Shown here piece after piece: positions 48,163-60,991 of a DNA stretch of 64,000 nucleotides; the first letter of the stretch is position 1; every line of letters starts with the position of its first letter. The position numbers and the translations under genes are program-made. The stretch is from Straminergon stramineum (Eukaryota > Streptophyta > Bryopsida > Hypnales > Calliergonaceae). The notes beneath the pieces are model-generated. The model made no database searches. It saw only the letters and a program-made list of their open reading frames with translations, and had not been told where the DNA came from. The DNA is taken from contig OY987265.1 of the NCBI GenBank assembly GCA_963920665.1, forward strand, positions 31,625,001 to 31,689,000, read 5' to 3'.

Positions 48163-48806
48163 TTAACCCCTAAATGCCCAAGTTACCAGATTCTGGTGTT
48201 TCAAAAACTTTGAAGTTAAGTAAAACCCAACCAAATTTCTATTATTAGTAGCTTGTATTTTTGGAGAATTCTTTTTGAATTCTAGTTTTAGGATCAAAAA
48301 GCCGATCTGAAAAATAAAGGATTATGATTTTTCTATAGAAGATTTAGTGCAAGGATGCCCATTGCAATCTTGACTTCCCGTAGTGTTGAGGGCTCTTGAA
48401 AATGACCCTCAAATACACTAGATCTTGGAGGCAAAATCACATTAGAAATTCATTTAAAAAAATTGTAGAATAGATTTTGAAAAATCGTAAATTGATTGGG
48501 GTTGTGCATGATGGGCCCAACAACCTCATCTTTTTTAGTGACCAACTTTTTAGAGTTGACATGCAAAAAGTGAATTGAAAAATTTTCACAATTTTTACAC
48601 CCTCATGATCAAACATTATAATCTTTCAATCTGTAAGTGATATTGTTATGTTTTCTTTTCCTATGTGATCTCTAACATGTCTAGTTTGAATTTGTACGGT
48701 TACAATTCAAAAGAAATTGGTACAACTTATGAAAATGTTGACTTTTTGTTCAATTTAGATCAAATTTCAAGGAGCTCGAAACAGGCCTTGGGCATTTAGA
48801 GGTTAA
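48163..48806 (+). mobile_element. TTAA-flanked element, 0.64 kb (copy E, partner of 21013-21671)
   Basis: The left end TTAACCCCTAAATGCCCAAG and the right end on the other strand, TTAACCTCTAAATGCCCAAG, form a 20-bp inverted repeat with one mismatch, both starting TTAA. The body is homologous, in opposite orientation, to 21013-21671. No coding capacity. Confidence 0.75.
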
Positions 48807-49192
48807 AGGGATCGGAGTTTTGATCTAAAAACGTTAGTCCGTTTGATGCCATTATAGAATTATGCCAATTGCGAGAGTGTTTGCGGGAGTGTGCAATTAG
48901 GGAGGTTTTGATGCATTTGGAGTGAGGGTCGCTCGTATGAACTTTCTGTCCTCCACCCTCCGGCTTCCTGTCTTGGTGAAGGTTGGCATCCTTTGCGTGG
49001 AATCGCCTCCAATTATGCTGCAGCGTATTTTTGGTGAAGGGAATTACGAAAATTAGGGTGACGGTGTCGAAGTTTGGTGCAACTCTCGGTGAAATGAGTG
49101 AATTGTGGTCTCTTGGTGTCTTCGTGTAGGGGTGTTCAGCTCAGGACCTTTTTTCCCGATGAGCGTGGATTGAGTTGCTATGAGCTGGATCG
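48807..49192 (+). promoter_or_regulatory. 5' flank of the PPR gene
   Basis: GC content rises after the TTAA element ends at 48806, and this is the probable promoter and 5' leader of the PPR gene. No TATA box was assigned. The element therefore ends less than 400 bp before the start codon. Confidence 0.35.
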
Positions 49193-52100
49193 ATGTACCG
49201 CTGCTTCTGGAAGAGCGTGATTCGAACGCACAAGCAATCACCTGCAAGGAGGTATGCATCACGGATTCTCAACGTCTTGTTAATTTTTGCAAAAAAGACT
49301 CCGCCCTTGCTCTTGCATCCTTTGGCATGCAGATATTTGCATTACCTAGACATCGATTGATCTTAATGACCAGGTTTAGGAAAAGAGGGAGATGCAACGG
49401 GGACCAGAGTGAATTTAGGGTTTGGGGTTTAGGGTTTATTGTTTAGAGTTTTGATTTTGATCAGCTCTTTGTTTTGAGGGGTTTTTTATTGCGAATTGTG
49501 CAGGGTGACAGGGATTCTCCCCGTTTCAACGAGAGCATGGGTAGAATTAGAGCAGCGTTTGCCCAGCGTTGGCGCTACCGCTGGCGTGTCTGCGAACTTG
49601 TCCCTTGTCAAGGAGATTCGGGATAGCCCAAAGGAAAAATCCACTCCATCCCAACCGCAGGATCGCTCCGCGTACATTGCGCTCCTGCAGGTGTGTACCA
49701 AGAATCGGTCCCTTCCCGATGCTAAACGAATCCACACCGACATGATCAACGCCGGTGTGGAGACTGACATCTTCCTCAGCAACTTGCTCATCAGCATGTA
49801 CGTGAAGTGCCGAAGCCTGTCGGACGCTCACCGCGTTTTCAAACAAATGTCCCGGCGAGATTTGATTTCTTGGAACTCGTTGATTTCCGGGTGTGCTCAG
49901 CAAGGGTTGAAGAAGGAGGCGTTTTATCTCTTTGAGGATATGCAGAAGCAGGGGTTCATTCCAAACAAGATCACTTACATCAGCATGCTTACATCATGTT
50001 CAAGTCCGGCTGCGTTACAACATGGAAAGTTTCTGCATTCTCGGATCATTAACGCTGGGTACCACCGTGATCCTCGAGTGGAGAATTCTCTTCTCAGCAT
50101 GTATGGCAGGTGTGGAGATTTAGTTCACGCCCGTACCGTGTTCAATGACATTTCCCCTCGAGATGTGGTTTCTTACAATGCAATGCTTGGATTGTATGCA
50201 CCTCAGGGGAATGGGAAGGAGTGTGTCAGCCTTTATGAACAGATGTTGGAGGAGGGAATCTCACCTGACAAAGTGACGTACATCAACCTGCTTGATGCAT
50301 TTCATACCTTGGAGGAGGGGAAGAGGATGCACGAGGTCATCGTCAAGGCGGGTTTGCAGTCGGATGTCCGTGTCGGTACTGCCCTGGTTGGGATGTTCGT
50401 TCGGTGTGGAGATGTGGTGAATGCCAAGCAAGTATTTGAAGAGATTACTGATCGAGATGTGGTTGCATGGAATGCAATGATCACCGCACTTGCTCGACAT
50501 GAACACTATGACGATGCTTTTGAGCAGTACTACCGAATGCGGTCTGAAGGCGTAATTCCAAATAAAGCTACATACATGAGTATCCTGAACGCGTGTTCCA
50601 CCTTAAAGGCTTTGACTTCAGGGGAGGCTGTTTATGGACACGTTAATGAAGATGGACTCTTGTCAGATGTGCAAATCGGGAACGCTCTCATCAGCATGTT
50701 TGGAAGATGTGGGGATTTGCAAAGAGCTCGCGCCTTTTTCGATAACATGCCCACGAAGGATCTGATCTCGTGGAATGCTATTATCGCTGATTATGCACGA
50801 GGGGAAGATCGAGAAGAGGCCATGAAGCTCTACAAGCAGATGCAATCTGAAGGAGTGAAGCCCGGTAGAGTTACTTTTTTGCACCTTCTCAGTGCCTGTG
50901 GGAACCCAGGGGAATTGACGGAAGGGAAGAGGCTCCATCTCGATATCTTGAAAAGTGGAGTTCAGTCGAATGTTCACATCGGAAATGCACTTATCAACAT
51001 GTACAGAAGATGTGGAAGCGTGAATGACGCTCAAAAAGTATTTGACAGCATGCCAGTGACTGATGTCGTTTCGTGGAACTCCATCATTGCAGCGCATGCC
51101 CAGCATGGCTCCACTGAAACCGCGTTCAAGCTGTTTCAGGAGATGCAAAACGGAGCCTGCAAGCCTAACGCTATCACTTTCACAAGTGTGGTGTCTGCTT
51201 GTACAAGCCGAGAACTGGGGAAGCAGATCCAGAAGCACATCAACGGAAGCGGTTTCCAGCCCGATGTGAAACTAGGTAATGCACTCATCAGTATGTACAT
51301 CAGATGTGGCAACCTGGAGGACGCCCAGGAAGTTTTTGACAACCTGCCTCACCGTGACGTCATGTCGTGGACAGCCATAATCGGTGGCTTTTCTGAGCTC
51401 GGTGAAGATAAAAAGGCTTTTGAGTACTTTTGGCGAATGCAAAGTGAGGGGTGGAGTCCCGTCAAGGCCACCTTCAGTAGTATTCTCAAAGCATGCACTA
51501 GCGCTGCTGATGAGGGGAAAGAAGTGATCTCTTACATTCTGAAGAGTGGCTACGAGCTTGACACCGGCGTGGGGAATGCTCTCATTAGCATGTACACTAA
51601 GAGCGGGAGTATGACTGCAGCTCACGAGGTCTTTGAAAAAATGCCGAATAGAGATGTTGTTTCGTGGAACAGGATGATTGCAGGGTATGCTCAGAAAGGT
51701 CTAGGTCAAGAAGCAGTGAAATTGGCTCTCCGGATGCAGGACGAAGGTGTTGCCCCCAACAAGTTTACTTTCATCAGCTTGCTAAATGCTTGCTCTAGCT
51801 GTTCAGCTTTGGAGGAAGGCAAGCGAGTACACACAGAGGTCCTCAAAAGGAAGTATGCCAATGATGTGCATGTGGGAGCAGCTTTAATCACTATGTATTC
51901 CAAATGTGGCAGCCTCGCAGAGGCCCAGGAAGTGTTTGACAACGTCGCCGAGAAAAATGTGGTGACATGGAATGCCATGATCAATGGATATTCACAACAC
52001 GGCCTTGCTGCAAAGGCTCTTGAGTTTTTCAACCGTATGGAAAATGCAGGAATCAAACCAGACGGCTCTACATTTACTAGCATCCTCTCGGCCTGCAACC

Positions 52101-52882
52101 ATGCAGGGCTTGTGAACGAAGGCTTTCAGAAGTTTTCTGATATGGAAAGTCAGTATGGGATCTCACCCAGAATAGAGCATTACGGCTGCATGGTTGGATT
52201 ACTTGGCCGTGCGGGGAGATTGAAAGAAGCAGAGACGTTCATCAACAAAATGCCTTTTGCACCAGATGCTGCTGTGTGGGAAACCTTACTGGGAGCTTGC
52301 AGAGTACATGGCAATGTGGAGCTCGCAGAGCAGGCGGCAGACGAGGCTCTGAAGCTGAAGAGCCAAAATGCGGCGGTGTATGTATTGCTCTCAAATGTGT
52401 ATGCTGCAGTGGGCCGGTGGGAAGACGTTGCGAAAATTCGGAGGGTGATGGAAGGGAGAGGGGTTAGGAAGGTTCCAGGAAGGAGCTGGATTGAAGTGAA
52501 CAACGTCATTCATGAGTTTGTTGCGGATGACAGGACGCATCCCCAAACAAATGAGATTTATGCGGAGCTGAGGAGATTGGCTACCCAAATGGAAGGGGCT
52601 GGGTATGCTCCTGATACCCAGTTTGTGTTGCACGACATGGCGAAAGCAAACCAGGAAACGTCGCTCTGCTTTCACAGTGAAAGACTTGCTATTGCTTATG
52701 GGCTGATCAGCTCTCCTCCTGGCACCCCAATCCGTATCTTCAAGAACCTGAGGATATGTGGGGATTGTCACACAGCATCAAAAGTCATCTCTTCTTTAGT
52801 TGGGCGAGAGATTATAGCCAGAGACTCCAACAGGTTTCATAGATTCCACAACGGGACATGCTCGTGTGAAGACTTTTGGTAA
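49193..52882 (+). CDS. PLS-class PPR protein with C-terminal DYW-type deaminase domain
   Basis: Predicted organellar C-to-U RNA editing factor. Exons 49193-49251 and 49504-52882 give 1145 aa. The short first exon (about 20 residues, rich in Arg, Lys and Ser, no acid) followed by the next 30 residues looks like a mitochondrial or plastid transit peptide; it is in frame only through this splice (AG/GTATGC donor, GTGCAG acceptor). The alternative ATG at 49180 runs into a stop after splicing. The body is a long run of P, L and S repeats: eight D-V-V-S-W-N-type signatures spaced about 100 residues apart. E and E+ motifs follow, with PGRSWIEV. The deaminase domain has HSE at 1077-1079 and CGDCH at 1105-1109, the zinc and catalytic residues. 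It ends CSCEDFW, so the usual terminal DYW is DFW. The protein recalls moss DYW editing factors from memory; the RNA target cannot be read off by eye. Confidence 0.92.
49408..49446 (+). promoter_or_regulatory. Telo-box-like TTTAGGG cluster in the PPR gene intron
   Basis: TTTAGGGTTTGGGGTTTAGGG-like sequence (about three units) lies in the first intron of the PPR gene. Single AAACCCTA telo-boxes are known plant leader and intron elements. This short degenerate cluster is more likely that than a telomere remnant. Confidence 0.35.
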
Positions 52883-54071
52883 AGAATGGGACTGAGGTTA
52901 GCTAATATTACATTCAGCTATGCAAATGCATGGAGAGTTTAATTTATCTTTACTATCTGTCGTTCTGTTGGTAACTGTCATTGTTGTGAACTCCTTTTCT
53001 CCATGTCCCTCTCTAAGCTTCAGAATGCCTGACAGTGTAAACTTGGTCATGTTTTCAGATATTAACACGTCACCCTCTAATCACCGGGAGACCATGTTTT
53101 GGTCGCTTAACATCGTGTTTTGCACCTTGTTTAGAGTGAGTGCATAAAAGCTTTACATTCGAAACTAGTCTTTACCAGTATACAATATTCGTGATAAGTT
53201 GGTTCAGGTTTGGATGCTTAGAACCTGAGAAATGAATGAGAATACATCAGGGGGATGATCTGAATATTGTGTAATCATTTGTAAAAAATCTATCACATAT
53301 GTAACAAGTTATAGGATTTTCTAAATGCAATAGTTTATATATGTCAATTTTATGAAAATATTAAAGATCCATGAATGGTTGTTATGTTAAGATTTGTTTT
53401 GGGAGCTAACGTGGGATTTTTTTCACAATGAAATTAATGTGTATATCTTTTGATAGTCAAGTCCTTTTGACTTCCACATTGCATTTATCAACCGGAAATT
53501 GTCCACATTTTAATTTTATATCAAACAACTGTTGTCGATTGGTAGGTTTCAATTGCAAGGTTTGTCTACATGGTCATACTTGTTGAATCTATAAATTCTT
53601 TTGTAGAAGTCAATGGCTTGGCAAGTCATTCCATTTTTGGACTATCACATACAGAATAGAATTGAAGAGTGTTGATGTCTTAATTCTAATTTGGTAGGTG
53701 AGACTTGTCTTAAGGATGTTGGCATTTTCGAAAGAGTTTATTGAGCAAGAGACCAAAAATTAGTGGGAGAGGTGTGATTCTAAGAATTAATTGATGATTT
53801 AATTTGGACATTTCCTTAAATTTTTTTAACCATCTGAGTGACAACTTCTAGGGCATACATTCTTTTTTGGAATTGGTACTACAAATCTAAAACAATGATA
53901 TGACTAGTAATTATGATGTCATGTAGCTATAAAATTGTTCATGTGTAACACCTTGGATTCAATCATGAAGTGGATTTGAATTCATGTTGAAGTCAAGTGG
54001 TACATCAATGTTTGTTGCATCTAATATTGAAGGTTATTCATCTTTGTTAATAGTTGTTGAACTTGCATTGT
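52883..54071. other. 3' flank of the PPR gene and intergenic DNA
   Basis: The first few hundred bases are the probable 3' untranslated region of the PPR gene. The rest is AT-rich and shows no gene or clear repeat. Confidence 0.4.
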
Positions 54072-54240
54072 TGCACCCAAAAGTGTGAGGACCTAGCAAC
54101 CACCAAAGCTTCTACAATTTTGCATGTTGATATAATCCAAAACATTCCTATTGTAGCACCAAAAAGTGTGAAGACCTAGCAACCACCAAAGCTTCTATAA
54201 TTTTGCATGCTGGTATAATCCAAAACATTCCCATTGTAGC
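54072..54240 (+). repeat. Tandem duplication of an 83-bp unit upstream of the phosphate carrier
   Basis: Two adjacent copies share GCACC.AAAAGTGTG, ACCTAGCAACCACCAAAGC and ATAATCCAAAACATTCC with few substitutions. The second copy ends about 22 bp before the carrier ATG (54263), so the duplication lies in the leader or core promoter. Confidence 0.7.
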
Positions 54241-54262
54241 AACCTTTGTTAGGTGTTACATC

Positions 54263-56816
54263 ATGGAGGCTTCAAAGAAGCAAAGGTTGTTGCCCAATTA
54301 TTTATACAAAAGTCAAAGAGCTATAGCTACTTTAACTGGGATTGCTACAAGATGCACTTTAATTGTTTATAGTGGCAAGAGTCAAAGTTCTTTGAGACTT
54401 GGTCATATTCATGATAATGTTTTGAGGCAGTTTAGGAGGGGTACCCTTTTTGAAAAGAAGGGATGTAGACCAAGTAGAAACACTATGAATAATGGTAGTT
54501 GGAACAAGTTCATGATCCCAAGTGCTAGTGAGACACGCCAAATACCATTGTATACAAGAGAATTTTATGCCTATTGTGCAGTTGGTGGCATTTTGAGCTG
54601 TGGTATCACACATACTGGAGTGATACCTTTAGATATTGTAAAGTGTAACATGCAGGTGTGTCCATTTCATTTGCTTGTAGGTTTTACTCCAGCATATTAT
54701 TTATTTTTATTTTGAGAATGGTTTATTTGTATCAATGCGTAGATGACCAACTTATATTACACAGAGGCATCAAATTGTAACCCTAAATTTGCTTGCAAAC
54801 CCTTACACTTTGAATTTCCACAATTTTTGATGTCAATTAATGCCCCATACTCTGATTCTATTTGTATCTTTCATTAACTTTTGAGTAGTTTTATGCAAAA
54901 AAAAGAAATATAGAGTTTTTAAATGCCACTAATGAGGATTTTGACATGACATTCTTTTACACGCCCAGATTGATCCAAAAAAGTACACATCTATTGCTGG
55001 AGGATTTAAATTGATATTGGCTGAGCAAGGTGTAAAAGGTCTATACAAAGGATGGGGTCCTACTGTAATTGGTTATAGCCTACAAGGAGCATGCAAGTTT
55101 GGCTTATATGAGTTTTTTAAGCATACTTATGCAGAAATAGCTGGAGAGCCTTTTGCTATTGATCACAAGTCTTTAGTATTTTTAGCTGGCTCAGCATCTG
55201 CTGAATTTGTAGCAGATATTGCATTATGTCCTTTTGAAGCTGTAAAAGTTAGGGTTCAAACTATACCAGGATATGCCAAAGGCCTTACAGACGGCATGTC
55301 AAAGTTCATTGCAGCTGAAGGCTTTGGAGGGTACCAATTATCTTTATTGTAGTTGTTTTACTTATCAAAATATTTTTGAAGGATAATTTTTTTGTTCAAT
55401 TCACTTCACAAATGAAGTATTTGGTTTTATTTAATTCTCTTAACCCTAAAACAATTTGAAGACGAAATAGACTTTGGTAAGATAAACTAAATGTTATTCA
55501 TCCAATGCTTATTTTTGCTAATTAGATGATAAAATGATTTGTAATCAGATTGTATGGTGGAATTGTACCACTATGGGGACGCCAAATACCATGTTTGTTT
55601 CTATATACCACCATTTATAGTTATCACTTTTGCATTTCATCGAAACATATAATATTTGTATAATGTTTTTTCTCCATTTTTCAAAATTCCAATAAAAACA
55701 TTGCTAGTAAAGATCTATGATCTTTGATTGTATTATTTTCATTGACACAAATTACACTATAAACACCACAGATACAATGATGAAATTCACAAGTTTTGAG
55801 GCTACAATTGATGCTTTATATGCCAATGTGGTCCCTATACCCAAAGAAAAGTGTTTGAAAGGTTATCAATTGGGAATTAGTTTTGCGGCGGGCTACATTG
55901 CTGGAGTACTTTGTGCTATTGTATCCCATCCTGCTGACAATTTAGTATCATACTTGAATAGTAGGAAGGGCGCAAGCATTGGACAGGTTATTCTAATGAA
56001 GTTTTTCATAGGATTTTGTAATTGAACTTGTCATTTGAGATAGTAATATCACTTGCCTATATAATTCAATGTTTTGAAGTCAACAATTTTTTATTTCTAA
56101 ATCATCCTATTTTTATTTGAAAACAATAATATTTAAACTACCTTTATACCTTCAATGACATTCAATGTAAACAATCCTATTGTAAAAGACATGCATGGAA
56201 TTCTTTTGAAATGTTGATGAAGCCTTAAAAACCTTTAATTTAAGTCTAGTAGAAACATAATTGAATTGCTTAATGAAAAATAAATGATTATTCTATTCAA
56301 TGTATTGTAATACAATGTACATCTACTATACATGTAAGAATGAAAATGACTAATTTTCCATAAACCAAAATTTTTCTTGTGCACTAGTTTTGTTGATTTT
56401 TCTTAGATTGTATTGTATAGGCTGTGAGTGATTTAGGAATGGTGGCATTATTTACACGAGGCTTACCACTACGAATTTTTATGATTGGCACACTTACTGG
56501 AGCACAATGGGGGATCTACGATGCATTCAAGGTTTATGTAGGATTGTAAGTATTTTAATTACATTTGGCTTTACATACCATCCAATAAGAAAACATTGTG
56601 CAATGCAAAGGATGATAAATTTACTATTTCTTGTATTGCCAATATTCTTGCAATTAATAGCCTTGTTTGTGTTGCAAGGATGGTGCACTAGTTATTTGAA
56701 TGCCAAATATCCATGCAAAAAATTATATGTTCATTTTTGTATTTTCCAGACCTACAACAGGTGGAGCAACACCACCACATGGTGGAGGTGGCAGTGGGGG
56801 AAAGAAACCTTGTTGA
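54263..56816 (+). CDS. Mitochondrial phosphate carrier (SLC25A3/PHT3 family)
   Basis: Imports phosphate into the mitochondrial matrix for ATP synthesis; six-helix inner-membrane carrier. Exons 54263-54655, 54969-55330, 55549-55592, 55772-55986, 56421-56545, 56750-56816; 401 aa with every phase closing. Three carrier repeats are seen: PLDIVK at 122-127, PFEAVK at 219-224, and HPADNLVS in the third. Family-specific blocks include [64 protein letters not shown], and [19 protein letters not shown]. The end, [15 protein letters not shown].., is the usual glycine-rich plant tail. The first about 95 residues before the first helix are basic, Ser/Thr-rich and poorly conserved, consistent with a presequence. 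The exons are unusually AT-rich for this window. Upstream lies an 83-bp tandem duplication. Confidence 0.93.
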
Positions 56817-59800
56817 TTTTGAAATTGGTTTATTTTCAAGTAATTAATAAAATGAACATTGAATACATTGTTTTTGATTTGTTTTGCTAGCCTTTGAATT
56901 GTCTATAAAAGTTTTGATAGAGGAATTGATCATTTGAAAAAAATCTAGTAGGTGCAGTGAGATATAAGGATAAATGAAGTTATTTGTGTCACTTAAAGCT
57001 CTTTAATGGTTACTACCTTTAATCCCTAAAACCTTGTATAGTTTTGGAGCCCAAAATTTGCTTCAAAATACTCACTTTCAATACAAGGCTGAAATCTTGA
57101 TTTAAAAAAAAATTCAATGAATACAACTATTGGCTCTCTAAATTCTTTTTTTCAACTATGCCCTCCAAAAATTTATAGTGAATGCTTCTATTAATTGAAA
57201 GACCATAATATCTATATTTCAAAATCAATTTTTTTAGTGTTTCATAGGGATGAAGTTTTGTCTTTCAAATTTTTTGGACTAAAATGCATTTGTCCTAAAT
57301 ATTACTTATGCATTTTGACAATACTTTTGGAAAATGAATTTGGAATGTATGAAATTTAATAAAAGAGCATTAAAAGATTAATTTTTTAAAATTATATTCA
57401 TTTAAAAATCACTATTGTCTAAAGGAGATACACAATGATATAAGAAAAACCTATATCATTGATCATCTTAACATGAAATTGAAAAAGTCAATTGCAAAGG
57501 TGAGAATATTTTGTTGAGCAAAAAAAGCTAATTATATGTTTATTGTTATAAATTTCAAAACTCTAGGTTGAATAATGATTGTCCAAAAAAATAGAATATT
57601 ACACAACTTTCATCTTATATTTGGAAATATGCTTCAAAGATTTTGCATATCTTTTAATATATTTATCACGTAAATTTTATTGTTAGCAGTATGGTTTGTG
57701 GTCATTATACTAAAGATTTATACATTGGGCACAAATAAGCAAATGCCAATTTGTACAACAACTTTTTTGCTACAAAAAGTAGCAATTGTGAAAAAGATAT
57801 CCAATGAACAAAGAAATACTATTCAAGAAGGATGAATTCTAACATTGCTATCTAATATAAAACCAAAAGTCAAATAAACTAAACCCTTATAGCTTTTGCA
57901 ATGTTTATTGCAATGGCATAAGGTACATTGATCATATAGAGCATGATGACTAGGTGCTTTCCCTCCCCCAAATTGTAAAATTTAAATTTGTCAAATTACT
58001 ATAGCTTGTCTTTTTATACCCAAATTGAACTCAAATTGGACAAATTATATCCAAATTGCACAAAAGTTGGTCCTTCAAGGGCTAATAGTTGTTGCATTAT
58101 GCTTGGATTTTTGAAATTACTAGTAGAACATGGATTGTACAATTTGGAGAAAAGTCCCACGAGAAGATTTCAGATGAAAATATGCTTGACTAGATGTGGG
58201 TCTTTAGGAGTATGTTTTTCAAGTCTACATATCCTATGTTTCTACTAGAGATCTTTTGGAATTTTTTTAATAGAACCTTCAAATGACAATATAAGGGTTT
58301 TTTTTGGTACCTTTAAATTTAACATTTTTTTTGGCTTGATTAATATTATTCTAATTTGTAGAGTTTGCAACACACTTGCATGTACGATTTTATCATATTA
58401 CTGTAAGTGAGGTAAAAGAAACCCATGAATCATTATATTCTACTACTACAATTGATATTGATCTTTACAATTGGCTAATAAAAATCCATGAGATAAAGTA
58501 CATATGAGACAATTCGTGCTAGATAAATGATGTCTAATATTTTTCCATTAATATTATATTAAGGATGGCTTTGCCTAAACTATCTAGCTTGCACTCCAAA
58601 ATCCAATTCATTGTGGATTTATTGTAAGTATCATAGTTCATTTCCTTACTTGGGAGGCTTGAATTCTTGCTCATATATATAGACAACATTAATTTACAAA
58701 CTTGCACAATTATGAATTTTGTATTTAAATTTTTGGAATTTTTGGAATTTGGTTAGAATTCCTTTCATATATTTTATTTGAAGCCTCTTGTAAAATTTTT
58801 TTTATCATAAGTTTGACAAAATTCCTACACCCCTACTTTGAATGGGCAATGGAAGTATAAAATATGTGTTTGCAAGTCTAAGGTTCACATTTGTTTTGAT
58901 TTAATTTCAAGCATCACTCACTTTGTTTTCCAAAGTAGAATTATGAGAAAATGAATTCCATTCCAATGATATGTATTTTTTTAAAGTAAATTTATTACAT
59001 ACTAAAAAATCACTTCAAATTTTGTTGAGGTGATTATTTATAAATTTAAATGGAAGAATTAAAATTTTAAGGTTTATGATGATTTTGAAACTTTGATATA
59101 CTAAATTATTAAGTATATCATTTACAAATCACTATTTTCTACCAAGGCAAAATTGTGCATTTGGTACGAAGACATCCTTAGACATAGGTCAATCTTAAGA
59201 CCTAATAATTGGAAATTCTATCATGATTGCAATGTTGAGATGAATGGTAGGGGCTTCAAGGCCACCAACATTAATAGCTCATTTATTTACAAAAATTATG
59301 ATGTATCGCAATACCTCATTAACTTGAACAGATCATACAAAAACTTTGATTAATTTTAAAAATTTGAGTTTAGCACTAGTCAAAATTTTGAAGTGTTAAT
59401 AAATATTCAATCATTTTTTCTATTTCAAATTCACTATAAGGTAACAAAACTTAATTGTGACCCCTTTCTAAACTCAACCCCTATAGATTCTTGCCAGAAA
59501 AACATTGCTTCTATTCATGAGAGTCTAGAGTTACTTCTAGGTACATCTATTTGAGCACTTTGAAAATTCATTTTTTATTTATGCAGTGTTGAAAAAATGA
59601 ATAATATAGTATATTATTGACTTATAAAAAGATCCAAACAAAAATTAAGCAATTCAATAGTAGAAACATTGCTTATTTTAATGCAATTAGATATTGTTAC
59701 CTTAATTTAAGTATGAAATAATTGAAAATAATTGAAAATTGTGGCCAAATCATTTGAAACTTGTATATAGATATTTAATTGTAAAACTTTGTAGACAACA

Positions 59801-60139
59801 AAAAGTTTCCAATGACTGACTTTCAGAGAAACTGTAAAAACAAAGAAATCAATGCACCTATTCATCCAAAAATCTAATAATTTTTCATTGACTACCTTGG
59901 TGGCGGGCTTCATCTTTCCATAATCATATTTGAAAAAACAAGACCTATCACCACGATACTTTACCGAAAATAATTTGATTTATAGAGCAATAGGTACATT
60001 CTTCATTTCTACAGTATTCTAAAAATTCATCCATTGGTCACTTTTGGGCCTCAAGGTTCATTTAGAGTAGTCAACCAATTTTTTTAATGCACCAAAGGGA
60101 TACACATTTTGAATACCATGTGTAAGAGAAATATGAAGA
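56817..60139. other. AT-rich intergenic DNA
   Basis: No gene is recognised. A probable eroded TTAA-type element spans 57019-58085. The remainder contains only short AT-rich frames without domain features. Confidence 0.4.
57019..58085. mobile_element. Eroded TTAA-type element, about 1.07 kb (candidate copy G)
   Basis: The left end TTAATCCCTAAAACCTTG and the right end on the other strand, TTAGCCCTTGAAGGACC, are diverged versions of the TTAACCCCTAAAGGACC terminus. The left interior (TTTTGGAGCCCAAAATTTG, then a CACTTTCAATACAAGG-like block) resembles the same position in copies A and B. The right TTAA is mutated. Confidence 0.4.
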
Positions 60140-60365
60140 TTAATTCTTAAATGTTGACATGGATGTTTTGTGTCCAATGGATGACAAAGAATCTTTCTAC
60201 TTATGTAGGACAAAAATGCAATTGTTCATCCTCAAATTTTTGTACAAAGAAGAGAGATCTTGAACAATAGTTTGACCTCTAAGGAATATTTTTGTTTTTT
60301 TAAAGTGGATGATGTCACACGGTTCCAAAAGGGTTGATTTCGATGGTCACCAATATGTCCTTTAA
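60140..60365 (+). mobile_element. TTAA-flanked MITE remnant, 226 bp (short family copy H)
   Basis: This is a diverged copy of the 230-bp element at 60992-61221, with shared blocks AAAGTGGATGATGTCACACG and GGTCACCA near its right end. The left end is TTAATTCTTAAATG. The right end has lost several bases of the CAAGGGTTAA terminus but still abuts TTAA at 60362-60365, which is shared with the next element. Confidence 0.6.
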
Positions 60366-60935
60366 CCCCTAAACGTCCGGATTCATCTCCAAAATTGACA
60401 ATCAAGGAAAATCATTAGAAAGTTCAATTGGAATAATACTTTAGAATTGATATACAAATAAAAATTGTAGATTGTGAGTTATAGATTCCATTTGTACAGT
60501 TGGAATCATCAATGCTCTTACCAATCTTTTTTTTATAAATTTTGAAAGAGAGATTTCAAAATTCCTTCTAAATTCAAATGCAAGCAAAATATTATCATTT
60601 TTTGAGTAAATTTTTTGGAATGAATTATAAACGAGGTTCTCTTGACATGGTGATTTTTTGACATTTTTGTGTTCTTCAAATCTATGACCTCATTTTGGCA
60701 AATCTAGTTTTGAATTGAAGTTAATGCAATTTGACCACTTGACAAACTTCCACATTGATCATTTTAGAAAAATACGTATTCTAGTAACACCAAATCCAAC
60801 CTCTAGATAGGAAAAGAACTTGATAAAGTATCTCCACAAATTAGAATAACTTTTATCCAAGCAATTAGGAGAATGAAACTTAGTTTCAATCTGTTCATCA
60901 TCTAGAAAATGGACATTGGCGTGCTTAGGAGTTAA
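60362..60935. mobile_element. TTAA-flanked element, 0.57 kb (copy D)
   Basis: The left end TTAACCCCTAAACGTCC pairs with the right end on the other strand, TTAACTCCTAAGCACGCC. The left TTAA is shared with copy H. A second TTAA (60939-60942) follows the right end in a GTTAAGGGTTAA string, making the exact right border ambiguous by 7 bp. Confidence 0.6.
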
Positions 60936-60991
60936 GGGTTAAAAATGATTTGGTAGATGATGCAAAACAACCCCAAGTAGATGATAAATAT

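Noticed and set aside
49180..49251. ATG at 49180 as the PPR start codon
   Set aside because: Joined to the exon at 49504 it leaves the PPR frame and meets a stop; ATG 49193 in the same exon keeps the frame.
49408..49446. Interstitial telomere repeat
   Set aside because: Only about three degenerate TTTAGGG units inside an intron; a telo-box-like cluster is the simpler reading.
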